Of a stretch of 19,935 nucleotides of DNA, positions 1 to 6,778 are shown piece after piece. This DNA is from CAYJXJ01 sp964374095. GTDB taxonomy: Bacteria > Elusimicrobiota > Elusimicrobia > UBA1565 > UBA9628. The notes under the pieces were generated by a model that was given only the letters and a program-made list of their open reading frames with translations, was not told where the DNA came from and did no database searches. Positions within the stretch are counted from its first letter, which is position 1, and each line of letters begins with the position of its first letter. The stretch is from contig CAYJXJ010000078.1 in NCBI GenBank assembly GCA_964374095.1, positions 1 to 19,935 on the forward strand, written 5' to 3'. A program made the translations under genes and the position numbers.

Positions 1-4
1 GGAA

Positions 5-286
5 CTACTGCCAGCCGTCGGCGACCACCGACCAGCCCAGGCGCTCGGAGGTCTTGGCGTAGCCGTGCAGGAAGGCCATGCTCTCCGGGATGGAGAGCCC
101 GGAAGCCACGATCCGGTAGGAGACATGGTGCTCGGGCCGCCACCCGGCCAGGGCGGGGGGGCACTCCTCCCGGTGCCGGCGCTCCACGGCCATCAGCGAC
201 AGGGCCGTGGCGCCGACGTAGGCCTGATGAAGATCGTCGTTGGTCGCCTCGAAGACGATCACGATCTTCTCCGTTCTGGGGCCCAT
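5..286 (-). CDS. Hypothetical protein, 93 aa
   Basis: Unrecognised small soluble protein of 93 residues; I see no signal peptide or membrane segment. The ATG start at 284-286 lies 6 nt after a -10 box, which has a well-spaced -35, so the start is well supported. The protein holds a YVGAT segment near residue 23, an RRH segment near residue 36, and a C-terminal half with GYAKTSERLGW. A YVG-T followed by R/H residues is faintly like a GIY-YIG nuclease core, but the catalytic Arg/Glu pattern is not clear, so no function is assigned. It is transcribed divergently from the folD-like gene. The stop codon is within the window, so the gene is complete. Confidence 0.7.
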   Translation of the reverse strand: MGPRTEKIVIVFEATNDDLHQAYVGATALSLMAVERRHREECPPALAGWRPEHHVSYRIVASGLSIPESMAFLHGYAKTSERLGWSVVADGWQ

Positions 287-292
287 GGTCCT

Positions 293-321
293 AGGATAGC
301 CCGCGGACCCGCCCGCGTCAA
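293..321 (-). promoter_or_regulatory. Sigma70-like promoter of the 93-aa gene, predicted leaderless
   Basis: On the minus strand a TTGACG -35 box (316-321) is followed after exactly 17 bp by a TATCCT -10 box (293-298). Only 6 nt (AGGACC) separate the -10 box from the ATG at 286, so the expected transcription start falls at or next to the start codon. The AGGA could also be read as a weak ribosome-binding site, but it lies too close to the predicted +1 to be transcribed. Confidence 0.65.
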
Positions 322-423
322 TGAAACTCGCCGTTCTTACCGGAATTTTACGGTACTAAAGGGGCGGCCCCTCCACCGCGGTAGCGCCCCCGCGGCCGTC
401 CACCGGAGACGAAGGCAAGTTCG

Positions 424-429
424 TATAAT
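424..429 (+). promoter_or_regulatory. -10 box of the folD-like gene, predicted leaderless
   Basis: A consensus TATAAT is followed by 6 nt and then the GTG at 436 (an overlapping GTG lies at 434). No clear -35 box is seen 16-18 bp upstream. The spacing repeats that seen at other operon starts in this window, and there is no purine-rich Shine-Dalgarno sequence in front of the GTG. Confidence 0.55.
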
Positions 430-435
430 AGGCGT

Positions 436-1311
436 GTGTCCCAGGTATTCGATTGCCGCGACATCGCCCGGGAATTCCTCGACTGGTCCGCGGCGACCAT
501 CCGGGACCTGGTGAGCGCGCCGAAGATGGCCACGGTCCTGTACCGCCCCACGGCCGGGCCGGCCTCGCGCCAGTACCGCGACCTCATCGCCCGCGATGCC
601 GCGCGGCTGGGCATCCCCTGCGAGAGCCTCGAGCCCGAACGCGAGGCCGACCTCCTCACGGCCCTCGAAGGCTTGAACCAGGACCCCGACATCACCGGGG
701 TCGTGGTCTTGTACCCGCTGGGATTGCCGCGCCGGGATGAGGACGTCATGGACCTCGTCTCCCCCCTCAAGGACATCGAGGGCCTGCACTCGACGAACCT
801 CGGCTACCTGATCAAGTACCGGAGGCTCCTGGACGCGGAGCGGGGACTGAAGTGCGTCGTCCCGGCCACGGCCAAGGCCGTGGTCAAGACCCTCCAGCGC
901 TATCCGGCGGTCCGCATCGAAGGCGCCTTCGTCTGCGTCGTGAACAACTCCATGCGCGTGGGCAAGCCTTTGGGGCTGATGCTCGAGAATTTGGGCGCCA
1001 CCGTGGTCAAGTGCTACGACAAGACCCCCCCCGCGACTCTGGAGGAGTGCGTGCGGCGGGCCGACATCCTGGTGACCGCGGTCCCCGCGCCCGGCTTTTC
1101 GCTTGACCCCCTTTGGGTCAAGCGAAAAGCCGTTGTCGTTGACGTTTCATTCCAGGGGAATATCGACATTGGCAAACTGGAAGACAGCGCTTCGTTCGTG
1201 ACGTCTCCCTCCAACCGGGTCGGCCAGGTGACGCGGGCCATGATGTTCGTGAACCTCCTCTACTGCGCCCGGGCGCGCGCGCTCGGACTCCACGCCGCCC
1301 CGCATGCCTGA
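436..1311 (+). CDS. Divergent FolD-like methylenetetrahydrofolate dehydrogenase/cyclohydrolase
   Basis: A 291-aa protein of normal FolD length with the family architecture. The N-terminal catalytic half has an ASRQY segment (residues 43-47), VVVLYPLGLP (89-98) and PLKDIEGLH (110-118). A Rossmann half follows with VNNSMRVGKPLG, ADILVTAVPAPGF, AVVVDVS and a C-terminal RVGQVTRAM. FolD normally makes NADPH and 10-formyl-THF from methylene-THF in the cytosol. Key positions depart from the family: the catalytic Lys four residues after the Tyr is Ile51, the Gln of the VQLPLP motif is Tyr93, the GRS before VGKP reads NNS, and the PGGVGPMT loop reads SNRVGQVT. The Tyr and the Asp of KDIEG are kept. 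It is therefore a FolD-fold protein whose activity is uncertain, either a paralogue with altered chemistry or a dehydrogenase-only form. The GTG start is set by the -10 box 6 nt upstream. The 3' end overlaps the next gene by 8 nt. A perfect 17-bp hairpin lies inside the reading frame at 1093-1131. Confidence 0.85.
   Translation: MSQVFDCRDIAREFLDWSAATIRDLVSAPKMATVLYRPTAGPASRQYRDLIARDAARLGIPCESLEPEREADLLTALEGLNQDPDITGVVVLYPLGLPRRDEDVMDLVSPLKDIEGLHSTNLGYLIKYRRLLDAERGLKCVVPATAKAVVKTLQRYPAVRIEGAFVCVVNNSMRVGKPLGLMLENLGATVVKCYDKTPPATLEECVRRADILVTAVPAPGFSLDPLWVKRKAVVVDVSFQGNIDIGKLEDSASFVTSPSNRVGQVTRAMMFVNLLYCARARALGLHAAPHA
1093..1131. repeat. Perfect 17-bp inverted repeat with 5-nt loop inside the folD-like CDS
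   Basis: Arms 1093-1109 and 1115-1131 are exact reverse complements (left arm GGCTTTTCGCTTGACCC) around the loop CCTTT. The repeat encodes roughly GFSLDPLWVKRKA, which aligns with the normal family segment between the AVG-P motif and VIDVG with about one extra residue. It therefore does not look like a simple insertion. Confidence 0.9.
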
Positions 1312-2173
1312 GGCGGGGCTCCTCTTCTGCGCCGCGGTTTGGGGCGCGACCTTCTACCTGGTCAAAGACGCCCTCTCGGGGGTCCACCCCGTGGCCATGG
1401 TCGCCTACCGCTTCCTCGCCGCGGCGGCCTGCGCCCTTCCCTGGGTCCTTCGCCGCCGGAGCCTCTCGCCCCTCTTGCGTGAAAGCGCCGTCCTCGCCTC
1501 CCTGCTCGCGGTGCTCTACGCTGCCCAGACCGCGGGCCTGCAGTTCACGACCGCCTCCAATTCGGGCTTCATCACGGGCCTCTTCGTGGTCTTCGTCCCG
1601 CTCTTTCTCCTCACGGTCCTCGGCACCCCGCCTCACCCCCTCCAGTGGGCCGCGGTCATCATCGCCGTTGCCGGGCTTTGGCTGCTGACCGGAGGGGCGC
1701 GGCAATTCAACCGCGGGGACGCCCTGACGATACTCTCGGCCATGACCTATGCCGCCCACCTTCTGGCCACCGACCGGGTGGTGAGACGTGAGGCCGACCC
1801 CGTGCTCCTGGCCTTCCACCAATTTTGGATGACGGGCGCGGCCTGCCTGCTGTGGTGCGCGGCGGCGGGCTGGCCCCTGCGGATCACCACGCCCCAAGCG
1901 GCCTGGACCACGCTGTTCTTGGCCGTCCTCCCGACCTTCGCCTGCTTCTACATCCAGATGCTGGCCCAGAAGGTCGTCGCTCCCCTCAAGACCTCCCTGA
2001 TCTTCTCCTCGGAGCCGGTCTTCGCCGCCCTCTTCGCCTGGACCCTGGGCGGCGAGGAATTCTTTCCGGCGCGCGGCTTCGGGGGATTTCTGATCGTCGC
2101 CGCCATGGTCATCGGCGAAATCCCGCGGACCGGGCTTCTGAAGGCCCGCCGCAAACAAGTCTTGCCGGTCTAG
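1304..2173 (+). CDS. EamA/DMT-superfamily inner-membrane transporter
   Basis: A 289-aa, strongly hydrophobic protein with about ten predicted membrane segments in two EamA-type halves. The first half opens with the typical LLFCAAVWGATFYLVKDAL and has YRFLAAAACALPW and the GLQFTTASNSGFITGLFVVFVPL segment characteristic of DMT carriers. The second half begins near GDALTILSAMTYAAHLLATDR and ends with SLIFSSEPVFAALFAWTLGGE, the family's usual 'EPV-A' helix. These proteins export or exchange amino acids or other small metabolites; the substrate cannot be told from sequence. The ATG overlaps the folD-like gene by 8 nt, so the two are probably cotranscribed. The TAG stop shares the palindrome CTAG with the convergent FHA gene. 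Confidence 0.9.
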   Translation: MPEAGLLFCAAVWGATFYLVKDALSGVHPVAMVAYRFLAAAACALPWVLRRRSLSPLLRESAVLASLLAVLYAAQTAGLQFTTASNSGFITGLFVVFVPLFLLTVLGTPPHPLQWAAVIIAVAGLWLLTGGARQFNRGDALTILSAMTYAAHLLATDRVVRREADPVLLAFHQFWMTGAACLLWCAAAGWPLRITTPQAAWTTLFLAVLPTFACFYIQMLAQKVVAPLKTSLIFSSEPVFAALFAWTLGGEEFFPARGFGGFLIVAAMVIGEIPRTGLLKARRKQVLPV

Positions 2174-3009
2174 GCCGCCGGGATCGCTTCGAAGGTGACG
2201 GTGAAGCGGAAGGCCGAGTCGGCCCCGCCCAGCACGATCTCGTTGGAGGTTCGGTCGAGAGCGGCTTGGTTCACCGCGGAACTGAGGCCGATGGTCTTGC
2301 CGTTGACGATGGTGCCGCAGGTGCTGCCGCGGTCCTGAATGAAGAATGTGTCGATGGCGGGGAAGTGGTTGATCGAGCAGTGGTTCCGGGAGACTTGGGA
2401 GGGGCTCTTATCGTCGATGTAGAGGTCGTTGTGGGAGAGCAGGTCCGCCAAGGCCTCGGAACCGCGGCGTCCGATGCGGTACGGGAACCGGGCGACCCGG
2501 ACCGAGCCCCCCGAGACGCCCAAGCACGCCGCGGCCCGGGGCGTGGCGCCGCTGATGACAGGGAGATGCTTGAGGCCCGCATGGCGAAGTTCAGCGGGGG
2601 TGACCTCGCCCCCCTGCGTGCCCCCGCCCCGCAGGACCAGGCCCACATTGTGGAGGGACGCCGAGTTGACCGTCCGGAGTCTCTCGAAGATGAGGCGCAC
2701 CAGGGGGAGGAGGTCCTTGGCGGGCGCCAGCGCGCGGGCGAAAGTCTCGGGGTCGATGCGGCGCAGCGCGGCCTCCTCGATGGCGCGCACCGACGCGGTG
2801 CGCGGACGCTCGAGGACGAGCGCCATCTCGCCGAAAATCTGCCCGGGGCCCAACTCGGCGAGAACGATGTGGGATGTGCCCGAGTCGCGGAACACCTCGA
2901 CCCGTCCGGAAACGATGATGTAGGCGTCCCGGTCGACCTCGCCTTCCCGAATGATCAAGGTGCCCTTGGGCACCTTGATGGGCGCCTCCCCGGAGTCCAT
3001 GTCGGCCAT
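2170..3009 (-). CDS. Cyclic-nucleotide-binding domain plus FHA domain protein
   Basis: A 279-aa cytosolic signalling protein. Residues about 10-120 form a Crp-type cNMP-binding domain: GTLIIREGE, YIIVSGRVEVFRD, and a complete phosphate-binding cassette FGEMALVLERPRTASV with the Glu and Arg that contact the nucleotide. Residues about 165-275 form an FHA phosphothreonine-binding domain with YRIGRR, SRNHCSINHF and DRGSTCGTIVNG, so the phosphopeptide-binding Arg, Ser, His and Asn positions are present. There is no HTH domain, so it is not a Crp transcription factor. It probably couples a cyclic nucleotide to a Ser/Thr kinase partner encoded elsewhere. I chose the ATG at 3009 because a TATACT box lies 7 nt upstream. 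An ATG at 3093 would place the intergenic hairpin inside the protein, and MDSGEAP at 3000 is the other option. Confidence 0.88.
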   Translation of the reverse strand: MADMDSGEAPIKVPKGTLIIREGEVDRDAYIIVSGRVEVFRDSGTSHIVLAELGPGQIFGEMALVLERPRTASVRAIEEAALRRIDPETFARALAPAKDLLPLVRLIFERLRTVNSASLHNVGLVLRGGGTQGGEVTPAELRHAGLKHLPVISGATPRAAACLGVSGGSVRVARFPYRIGRRGSEALADLLSHNDLYIDDKSPSQVSRNHCSINHFPAIDTFFIQDRGSTCGTIVNGKTIGLSSAVNQAALDRTSNEIVLGGADSAFRFTVTFEAIPAA

Positions 3010-3016
3010 TGGTCTG

Positions 3017-3022
3017 AGTATA
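3017..3022 (-). promoter_or_regulatory. -10 box of the cNMP/FHA gene, predicted leaderless
   Basis: TATACT on the minus strand is followed by 7 nt and then the ATG at 3009. The -35 region falls inside the long hairpin at 3030-3092 and shows no consensus match, so hairpin extrusion or its sequence could affect expression. Confidence 0.45.
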
Positions 3023-3029
3023 GTAAAGT

Positions 3030-3092
3030 TGGGGTCACATCCCGCCATAAGACAAATTCGAGGAATTTGTCTTATGGCGGGATGTGACCCCA
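3030..3092. repeat. Intergenic hairpin with a 30-bp perfect stem and 3-nt loop
   Basis: Arms 3030-3059 and 3063-3092 are exact reverse complements around the loop GAG (3060-3062). The outer end begins TGGGGTCACATCCCGCC and the stem then becomes AT-rich (CATAAGACAAATTC), much lower in GC than its surroundings. It sits between the divergent cNMP/FHA and lipoprotein genes, only 5 nt from the lipoprotein -35 box. The size, perfection and GGGGTCA-type end resemble REP/BIME palindromes mobilised by REP-associated tyrosine transposases, but no transposase is present here, so that identity is inference. Confidence 0.9.
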
Positions 3093-3097
3093 TGGGG

Positions 3098-3126
3098 TTG
3101 ACTTTGCCGGCGGAGGGGCCTACACT
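3098..3126 (+). promoter_or_regulatory. Sigma70-like promoter of the lipoprotein operon, predicted leaderless
   Basis: TTGACT (3098-3103), a 17-bp spacer and TACACT (3121-3126) form a near-consensus promoter. The GTG at 3133 follows after 6 nt (TAGGGG), so transcription should begin at the start codon. The GGGG could be taken for a ribosome-binding site but would not be in the transcript. Confidence 0.7.
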
Positions 3127-3132
3127 TAGGGG

Positions 3133-3504
3133 GTGAGCCGCCCCGCTCGCGCCGCCGCGCTCTTGGCCGGACTCCTAGTCGGCCTCCCCGGGTGCACGTC
3201 GGTTGGCAACGTCGGAATCATTTCCAAAAGCTCGGCCGACCCCGGGGCGTTCTTGAGGAATAGCCGGGTCTACAAGGACCTCGGACCCGCCGAGGCTCGC
3301 GTCTGCCGTTTCTTCATCATCGGCCTGGTGCCGGCCGGCAATGCCGACATCCAGGCGGCCACGGATAAGGCCCTCAAAAAATCCGGGGCCGACGCGCTGG
3401 TCAATGTAGCCACGTCGAACAGCCTCTACGGCTTCTTCCCGCTCTATAACGTTCTGAGCGTGACCTGCACCACGGTCAAGGGCTCCGCGGTCAAATTCGA
3501 GTGA
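3133..3504 (+). CDS. Small TRL-like lipoprotein
   Basis: A 123-aa lipoprotein. Residues 1-20 are a signal peptide with two Arg residues and a hydrophobic core, ending in the lipobox LPGC with Cys21 as the lipidation site. The mature part carries CRFFIIGLVPAGNADIQAATDKAL, then GADALVNVATSNSLYGFFPLYNV and a C-terminal GSAVKF. This layout (glycine turn, A-I--A-D-AL, GADAL-NV, then a Thr-rich G-AVKF end) is like the TRL-like and related small lipoprotein families of unknown role; the assignment is by eye. The GTG start is fixed by the promoter 6 nt upstream and by the signal peptide. Its TGA overlaps the GTG of the next gene (GTGA), indicating translational coupling. Confidence 0.85.
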   Translation: MSRPARAAALLAGLLVGLPGCTSVGNVGIISKSSADPGAFLRNSRVYKDLGPAEARVCRFFIIGLVPAGNADIQAATDKALKKSGADALVNVATSNSLYGFFPLYNVLSVTCTTVKGSAVKFE

Positions 3505-5117
3505 GGGCCGCGGAGCCGGAGCGTCCCCTCCAGGAGCCGATCCGCGGACACGCGCTTGTGGCGGCCGTCCCGCCGCGGAATCCCCCCGCGCTGGGATGGG
3601 GCATCATCCTGGAGTCCGCGGCCTTGCCCGAGGCGATCGAGCGCGCCACGCAGCTTTCCCGCGCCGGCATCGCCACGACCCTCCTGCACCAGGGATTGCT
3701 GCGGCCCCCTCCGCGTCCCGTGCTCATCACGCGCCTGGAGTTCACCCGGCGCGGCCTCAAGGCGGAACTCGCGGAGGGAGGAGACGCGTTCAGCGTGTCC
3801 TGGAGCCAACTGATTCTTGTCGCCGCGGCCGTGATCGCGCCGTCTTCGAAAGCGGCTCCCGGCGATCCCCCCACCGCGGTCCTGGACATCCTGACCGAAA
3901 ATCCCGCGCGACGCCTCAGGGTCGACACGCGAAAGTTCGATTTCTCATCTCTGCCGGGATCCGCGCCGGCCGAGCCGCTGCGCAGCCTCATGATCCTGTG
4001 CGGCCTCCTGCTCCGCCGCGCTCCCTCCGCCGACCGCAATCACGGGGCCCGGCTCCTGTTTAAAGGGGCCCGCCCGCATGAATTCGGCTACGCCTCCTTG
4101 GAGGATCTGGAGCGGGAATTCCGGTGGATTCTGGCCCTTCGGGAAACGGCCGGCGGACGGTGCCCGGGCTGCGGCAAGGAACACCTCGTTCAGCGTGAAA
4201 TCTGCCTCCACTGCCGGGCGCTGGTCCAACGCCATTTTGAAGCGCTCGGCGCGGCTCCCGCGGCCTCCCCGAGCGCGGGCCGCCATGGCGCCGCCGCGCC
4301 CCGAAGGGCCTCCTGGCACTCAAGCCTCGCCAAGCGGCTGCGAGGGCCCACGGCGTTTCTGGCTGTATCCGTGGCGGTCTCCGCCGTGGTGCTGTGGTGG
4401 GCGTCCCGGCCGCCGCCGGGAGAGGCGATCCCGCCCGGGGCCACCCGGTTGAATTCCTATGGCCTGGCCTTCGTCGTCCCGGAAGGCTGGTCCCTGGATC
4501 CGGAGGGCGCGCGCGAGGTCCCCACCCTTGTCGACGCCTTCGCGCTCTCCTGGAAGACGCCATCCTCAAGACTGCGGATTCCCACGGAGGGCGACGCGCC
4601 GCCCAGCGGCCTCATCGGCCAGCTTGCGGACCTGGTCCCTGACGAGGAGAATGTCGCCTGCCTGGCCTTGTTGCGCCGCGGCGAGGGCTTGATCCGGGTC
4701 ATCATGTCGCCCGACACGACCTTGTGGGTCACGCCGTGGGAGCGCTGGAAAACCAGCGGCGCCTTCGTGATGGGATCGCGGATGCCCCTGTCGGCGCTCC
4801 AAGAGACGAGGACTGTCCCGGTGGACCGCATTCCTTCCGAGAAACTGGTCTACTCCCACCAGGGCGACAAGGCGGTCCTGGTCCTGGTCCCCGGAGCGGG
4901 CCGCCTGTATTACGTCGAGGCGGTGGGAAGCGTGGAATCGCTCGAAGAGATCCAGCGGGGCCTCGCGACATTCCTCGATTCGGTTCGCGTGCTGGAGAGA
5001 CCCTGGTCGTTGCGCCACTTGCTCCGCCGGGCCCGCGAGGACCTCTCCAGCGAGCTGGCGTGGGCGTCGCTGACCGCGATCCTCGGCTTCTTTGTCTGGA
5101 TTTTCCGTTCCAACTGA
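3501..5117 (+). CDS. Zinc-ribbon transmembrane protein of unknown function, 538 aa
   Basis: I do not recognise this family as a whole. Residues 1 to about 215 form a soluble region with a likely alpha/beta fold. A four-Cys zinc ribbon follows, with Cys221/Cys224 and Cys235/Cys238 (CPGC...CLHC). After an Ala/Pro linker there is a membrane helix near 281-303 (FLAVSVAVSAVVLWWAS). A second soluble domain of about 200 residues follows, including GLAFVVPEGWSLDPEG, which resembles the PsbP/DUF1795-like 'F-VP-GW' start of some surface proteins. The protein ends with a C-terminal helix (about 515-538) and a short basic tail. Both ends are probably cytosolic, with the second domain outside. The GTG start overlaps the lipoprotein stop as GTGA, so the two are likely partners in one operon. 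Confidence 0.85.
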   Translation: MRAAEPERPLQEPIRGHALVAAVPPRNPPALGWGIILESAALPEAIERATQLSRAGIATTLLHQGLLRPPPRPVLITRLEFTRRGLKAELAEGGDAFSVSWSQLILVAAAVIAPSSKAAPGDPPTAVLDILTENPARRLRVDTRKFDFSSLPGSAPAEPLRSLMILCGLLLRRAPSADRNHGARLLFKGARPHEFGYASLEDLEREFRWILALRETAGGRCPGCGKEHLVQREICLHCRALVQRHFEALGAAPAASPSAGRHGAAAPRRASWHSSLAKRLRGPTAFLAVSVAVSAVVLWWASRPPPGEAIPPGATRLNSYGLAFVVPEGWSLDPEGAREVPTLVDAFALSWKTPSSRLRIPTEGDAPPSGLIGQLADLVPDEENVACLALLRRGEGLIRVIMSPDTTLWVTPWERWKTSGAFVMGSRMPLSALQETRTVPVDRIPSEKLVYSHQGDKAVLVLVPGAGRLYYVEAVGSVESLEEIQRGLATFLDSVRVLERPWSLRHLLRRAREDLSSELAWASLTAILGFFVWIFRSN

Positions 5118-5200
5118 CCGAACGCCGACGAAGCCCGGGCGAGCCCAGACGCGAGCATCACTTGGAGCATCTGGGACCCCCCTCATTATAGCCGGATTGA

Positions 5201-5206
5201 TATAAT
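5201..5206 (+). promoter_or_regulatory. Extended -10 box of the efflux operon
   Basis: TGATATAAT gives a TGn-extended consensus -10 (TATAAT at 5201-5206); no good -35 box is seen. The predicted +1 falls near 5213. That position is either an in-frame ATG (leaderless) or the start of a roughly 90-nt untranslated leader, depending on which start the TolC-like gene uses. Confidence 0.6.
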
Positions 5207-5212
5207 CCCGCC

Positions 5213-6778
5213 ATGCCTGACGCTCAAGAATTTCCCAATCGCGTCAGGCACCATGCGCTGCCGCGCAAGGTGCCCTTGGCCTCCAACTGTACGCGCGTAC
5301 AGTTGTTCCGACGCCGCTCAATACCCGCGCTCGCGCTCTTGGCCTGGGCGGGCCCCGCCGGGGCGGCGTCCCCGGCCCCCCCCGTCCCTCTGACCCTGGC
5401 GACGGCCGTCCGGGAGGCCATCGAGTCGAGCCCCGAGGTGCGCCGCGCCCAAGAGGAATGGCGGCTGGCTTCGCTTGAAGAGCCGCTACTGTTGGCCAAT
5501 ACCGACCCCGTCCTTGGCCTGAAAGCCCAGGCCGCCAACGACCGGGCCCCGCGGGCCTCGCCCGCGTTCCAGGGATCTTACGCCGACTCTCGCGGTCTCG
5601 ATCTGACGATGAATCAAAAATGGCTGGTCGGGACCGAGGCAAAGGCCTTCTTCGCCACCCAGCGCATGGACAACCCGGCGGGCTTTCGTCCCCTGAATCC
5701 GACCATCGACTCGCGCTTGGGGCTCGAAGTCCGCCAGCCGCTCCTGCGGTATTTCTGGGGCCGTCCCGATATCGCGCGCCGGCGCCGAGCCCGCGCCGGG
5801 GTGGCCGTCACCCAGGGACGCCTGCGCCGTCTCCAGGACGCCGCCGCGGCCAGAGCCGCCCAGGCCTACCTGGAGGCCAGCGTCGCGCGCGAAACGCTGA
5901 CGATTCGAGAAGCGGGAGTCGGCGACGCCCAAAAACTATTGCAAAGCCATCGCGAGAAGCGGCGCTACGGCCTGGTCGAGGAATCCGACATCCTCCAGGC
6001 CGAGGCTTCGCTCCGGGCTCAGGAAACCGAGGCGGCCATCGCCCGCTCGGCCCTGGCCCAGGCCGACAACGCCCTGCGCTCCGCGCTCTGGCGCGATACC
6101 GAGGAGCCCTTCGACGCCCCGCTGGCTCGGCCCGCGGCGCCCCAACGTCCCCTGCCGGACCGGCGCGAGATTCTCCGGCAAGCCTGGGAACGGCGCGGCG
6201 ACTACCAGGCCGCGCAGGCCGCGGCCGAGCGCGCCGAATGGCACCTCCGCGCCCAGACCCTCGAGACTCTCCCCGAGCTTTCCCTCTTCGGCTCCTACGT
6301 CGGGGCGGGCCTCGACGGTTCGGCCTCCCGGTCGTGGGGAGACGCCGGCTCCTTCGATCAGCGCGTGGTGACCGGGGGCCTGCAGTTCGAGTTCGCCTTC
6401 GGCCGCAAGCGCGAAAAGCTCCGCCGCGAAGAGGCGCGCCTGCAGGCCGCGGCCGCCAAGGCCGAGGCCGACGCCTTGCGGGCCTCCATCCGGCGCGAAG
6501 TCTTCGACGGCGTCGAGCGGCTCAGCTTGGCGCGGGAACGCTCGCGGGCCTACGGGGAATTGCTTTCCATCGAGCGCCGGAAACTCGCCTCGGCCGAGGA
6601 GGATTTCCGGCGCGGCCGGGCCAGCACCGACCTGGTGATCCGGTTCCAGGGCGACATCCGCAGGGCCGAGTCCCAGGCCCTGCGCGCCTCCGCCGATGAG
6701 ATCGGAGGCTGGGCCGAACTGGCCCTGGCCGCCGGACGCGCGCAGGATGAGCTCATGACCCTGGGAGAAGCGCCTTGA
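5213..6778 (+). CDS. TolC-family outer-membrane efflux protein
   Basis: TolC/OEP family, the outer-membrane channel of a tripartite pump. It has two long repeats rich in alpha-helical heptads: LTLATAVREAIESSPEVRRAQEEWRLA opens the first, and the second has FEFAFGRKREKLRREEARLQAAAAKAEADALR. The family's signature features (LSLxxA-like start, RQPLLRYF in the first barrel strand, Y/F-rich strand at LPELSLFGSYVGAGLD) are present. The start is uncertain. The ATG at 5213 is the first codon after the -10 box, but it would put about 30 residues before a normal signal peptide. TTG at 5303 gives MFRRRSIPALALLAWAGPAGA, a clean signal peptide and a 491-aa protein of usual length. GTG at 5270 is a third choice. 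If TTG is used, the palindrome at 5284-5305 overlaps the start codon. The gene overlaps the RND gene as TTGA. Confidence 0.92.
   Translation: MPDAQEFPNRVRHHALPRKVPLASNCTRVQLFRRRSIPALALLAWAGPAGAASPAPPVPLTLATAVREAIESSPEVRRAQEEWRLASLEEPLLLANTDPVLGLKAQAANDRAPRASPAFQGSYADSRGLDLTMNQKWLVGTEAKAFFATQRMDNPAGFRPLNPTIDSRLGLEVRQPLLRYFWGRPDIARRRRARAGVAVTQGRLRRLQDAAAARAAQAYLEASVARETLTIREAGVGDAQKLLQSHREKRRYGLVEESDILQAEASLRAQETEAAIARSALAQADNALRSALWRDTEEPFDAPLARPAAPQRPLPDRREILRQAWERRGDYQAAQAAAERAEWHLRAQTLETLPELSLFGSYVGAGLDGSASRSWGDAGSFDQRVVTGGLQFEFAFGRKREKLRREEARLQAAAAKAEADALRASIRREVFDGVERLSLARERSRAYGELLSIERRKLASAEEDFRRGRASTDLVIRFQGDIRRAESQALRASADEIGGWAELALAAGRAQDELMTLGEAP
5214..5250. repeat. 10-bp inverted repeat in the leader of the efflux operon
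   Basis: TGCCTGACGC (5214-5223) and GCGTCAGGCA (5241-5250) are perfect complements with a 17-nt spacer. It starts one base after the predicted transcription start, so it could form a 5' stem-loop on the mRNA or be a regulator half-site pair. Confidence 0.7.
5284..5305. promoter_or_regulatory. 22-bp perfect palindrome, candidate TetR-type operator
   Basis: Each half reads CAACTGTACGC towards the centre, giving a gap-free 22-bp palindrome with a GTACGCGCGTAC core. Its size, symmetry and position at the 5' end of an RND/TolC operon fit an operator for a TetR-family efflux regulator, but no regulator gene is in the window. The last three bases are the TTG that may be the true start of the TolC-like gene. 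Confidence 0.6.

Noticed and set aside
1825..3087. 420-codon plus-strand open frame across the DMT and FHA genes
   Set aside because: It crosses two convergent genes with recognised domains and has an Arg/Gly/Asp-rich, motif-free product; a shadow frame.
3010..3093. Upstream ATG at 3093 extending the cNMP/FHA protein
   Set aside because: The extra 28 residues are encoded by the palindromic element and lie upstream of the predicted -10 box.
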